Shown in pieces: positions 62,441-64,000 of a DNA stretch of 64,000 bases. The notes under the pieces were generated by a model. That model did no database searches. It worked only from the letters and a program-made list of their open reading frames with translations, and was not told the DNA's origin. Position 1 is the stretch's first letter. Each line of letters opens with the position of its first letter. The position numbers and the translations under genes are program-made. Location: NCBI RefSeq assembly GCF_002127325.2, contig NC_035437.2:111182821-111246820 (forward strand). The letters run 5' to 3'. Origin of the DNA: Helianthus annuus (lineage: Eukaryota; Streptophyta; Magnoliopsida; Asterales; Asteraceae).

Positions 62441-63434
62441 TTTTAACGTAACAGACTGAGAAAACCGTACAAAGTTTGTCCGAAAACAGTGGTTACCAAA
62501 TTACACTGTTAGAATCGTCTCGAAAAGACGAATCCAATGATATATAATGTCAAAAACCGAATTCGGGATTTTCCAGACTTTTTTTTTGTCCTAAAAATCC
62601 AAGGAATCTAACGGCGCAAACGGTTCTGTCAAACGAGCTACGGATCAAATTCTATTTGCAAAACACTGAAATTTTATTGACGCTTGCTAGAAAATGTTCC
62701 ACCTTTTTAATTTGCTGGATTTTAAATATGCTGGTAAATTCGCTGGTAACCAGTTAATTTCGCTGGTCTGTTTATGGTTCAAATTCGCTGATCAAAGTTC
62801 AAAGGTTCGCAGGTCAAATTCGCTGTTCAAGTTCGCTAGACAAATTCGCTGGTTTAGTTCGCGATTACGACGACTGGTAAAGTCGCCGAAAACCGTAATA
62901 ATTTCGCTGTGAAAACTATATGGTTACCAAAGTCGCCTTTGGATTTAACTTCGCCGATCACCGAGGTACTCAGTCACAAAATCGCTGGACTATTAATTTC
63001 GCTGGTCAGTCAGCGAAATTGATCAAAATCGCCAGATAAATCTGGAAACTTGATCTGTTCGAAAATTGTGAAGATTTTTCTTATTCTCCTAACAACTTCC
63101 TGCAAAATCAAAGCAGCAAATCAGCAAAAGAATTTCGAAAATTTATCAAGAACTGATTGAATAAACTCCAGAACACGAAGAACAGTCTTCGAATCTTCAA
63201 GTCTATCAGCCGAAAACTTTTCCAGAATCAACCGAATCTTTCCAGAAATCATGCAAACCACCAAACAAACAAACCAGAAGATAAAAATAGCCAAAATATT
63301 TCGAAAATTTTTTCAAACCAACACAAAAATTTCGAAAATTTTATAAACCCTAATTTTCAGGTTTAACAAAAAAATCGAAATCACTCCCTGTTTCTGCAGC
63401 AAACAATTCTGAACCGAGCCTTCAAGAGCCTAAT
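62441..63434 (-). other. 5' leader of the Sirevirus with TTCGCTGG repeats
   Basis: About 1 kb of noncoding sequence lies between primer site and gag. From 62695 to 63040 the motif TTCGCTGG or close variants (TCGCTG, TCGCCG) recurs more than ten times at irregular spacing, as seen on the plus strand. Small frames in it are not conserved. Confidence 0.7.
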
Positions 63435-63446
63435 GCTCTGATACCA
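63435..63446 (-). other. Primer binding site of the Sirevirus
   Basis: The minus strand reads TGGTATCAGAGC two bases inside the 5' LTR, complementary to initiator methionine tRNA as in other Sireviruses. Confidence 0.9.
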
Positions 63447-63448
63447 AT

Positions 63449-63940
63449 TGTAGGTCCCCTTGATGTATGGATCTTTAACAGAATCGTCTTTCCAATCAAG
63501 AGTGCGGAATCCCCTTGATCAGAATTAACAGAAAACGTGTAGAAACAGAAATCAGCAATCACTTTCAAACTGGGTTTTCTATTGATTATTAATCACAAGG
63601 AATTGCAATCAATCCAAAAACCTAACCACTATCAAATTCGTCCAAGCCTATGCTCTTACGAAAATACTCTCTCACATAACTGTTTTGGCTGATTAGCCTA
63701 AACCCTAATGTCTAACCTTGTTTATATAACACAAGGTTTACAAGTGGGCTAGGTTTACACTCTTGGGCTGCGAATTGGACAGGCTCAATTTGCCCCCCAC
63801 CACCCAATCCTTTGGGTTTAGTTAGCCCAAACATTACAACTAACTATTACAAAGCTAAACCCGCTAACCGTTTATCATTTAACTAATTACAAGATATCCA
63901 AAGACCAAATCTAAGCTGTTGTCACAAATATGCACCAACA
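63449..63940 (-). repeat. 5' LTR of the Sirevirus (492 bp, intact)
   Basis: It runs TGTAGGTCCCC to GCACCAACA and differs from the split left copy at about 13 positions counted by eye, mostly C/T and A/G changes. The bases CGTCC follow, matching the left flank. Confidence 0.96.
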
Positions 63941-64000
63941 CGTCCAATTCATTTAACCCCAGTAGCCCAAATCATAATGTGTTATGCGGCCCATGCCTCA
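63941..64000 (-). repeat. Continuation of the third gypsy LTR
   Basis: After the duplicated CGTCC the sequence continues the LTR interrupted at 39569. Both sides have GCCCA-rich phrases (for example GTAGCCCAAAT here and CTCGGCCCACAAT near 39520). The LTR runs out of the window. Confidence 0.7.

Larger units (their letters stand above)
39570..63940 (-). mobile_element. Ty1/copia Sirevirus-like retrotransposon (SIRE/Maximus type), interrupted by gypsy-2
   Basis: LTRs of 492 bp run TGTAGGTCCCC to GCACCAACA at both ends. The 5-bp target duplication CGTCC stands at 39565-39569 and 63941-63945. Removing gypsy-2 (14,048 bp) and one ATATC copy leaves about 10.3 kb. In minus-strand order it has a tRNA-iMet primer site, a leader of about 1 kb, a long gag, pol with protease, integrase, RT and RNase H, and a 3' region of 1.9 kb. 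Several CTCCCCCT copies occur (54120, 54256, 54652, 57770); on the minus strand these are the repeated polypurine tracts known from Sireviruses. About 13 differences separate the LTRs, mostly transitions. Confidence 0.92.

Overview
The window is nuclear DNA of a flowering plant, most likely a eudicot and possibly Asteraceae, although no species marker is visible. The reasons are a spliced plant gene with 32 coding exons, tRNA-iMet-primed Ty3/gypsy and Ty1/copia retrotransposons of plant lineages (chromovirus/Tekay-like, Ale-like, Sirevirus-like), and many small DNA transposons in AT-rich introns. Nothing here is bacterial: there are no operons, no CRISPR array and no rRNA or tRNA gene.

Layout. 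Positions 1-9501 hold a very young Ty3/gypsy element on the minus strand ('gypsy-1'), lacking about 490 bp of its left LTR at the window edge. Positions 9502-12853 are gene-poor, with a fold-back element, simple repeats and a tRNA-derived SINE with a perfect 16-bp target duplication. Positions 12854-37509 (minus strand) carry the one host gene, a complete UBP12/UBP13-type MATH-USP deubiquitinase. Its 32 coding exons join without a frame break into 1115 codons plus a stop. Its introns are crowded with transposons: an Ale-like copia element, a Pack-MULE carrying an ATAD3-like AAA-ATPase fragment nested in a hAT-like element, several small Mutator-like elements with perfect 9-10 bp target duplications, further hAT-like elements, and five copies of a fold-back family flanked by (TA)n.

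Positions 37510-38425 are the upstream flank of the gene. From 38426 to the end is a three-level nest. An LTR of a third gypsy element (38426-39569, resuming at 63946) is split by a Sirevirus-like copia element (39570-63940, 5-bp duplication CGTCC). That element's own left LTR is split by a 14-kb gypsy element on the plus strand ('gypsy-2', 40020-54067, 5-bp duplication ATATC). LTR divergence counted by eye fits this order: about 13 differences in 492 bp for the Sirevirus, against 3 substitutions and 2 one-base indels in 3541 bp for gypsy-2 and 1 substitution in 1973 bp for gypsy-1.

How the parts relate. Both gypsy elements keep an uninterrupted main gag-pol frame, so they look recently active. 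Gypsy-1 has a candidate 99-bp intron near the start of gag. Gypsy-2 carries an additional Pro/Gln-rich reading frame upstream of gag-pol. The Sirevirus is broken mainly by in-frame stop codons. The deubiquitinase appears functional despite about 21 kb of intron, its splice sites and phases being conserved around the insertions.
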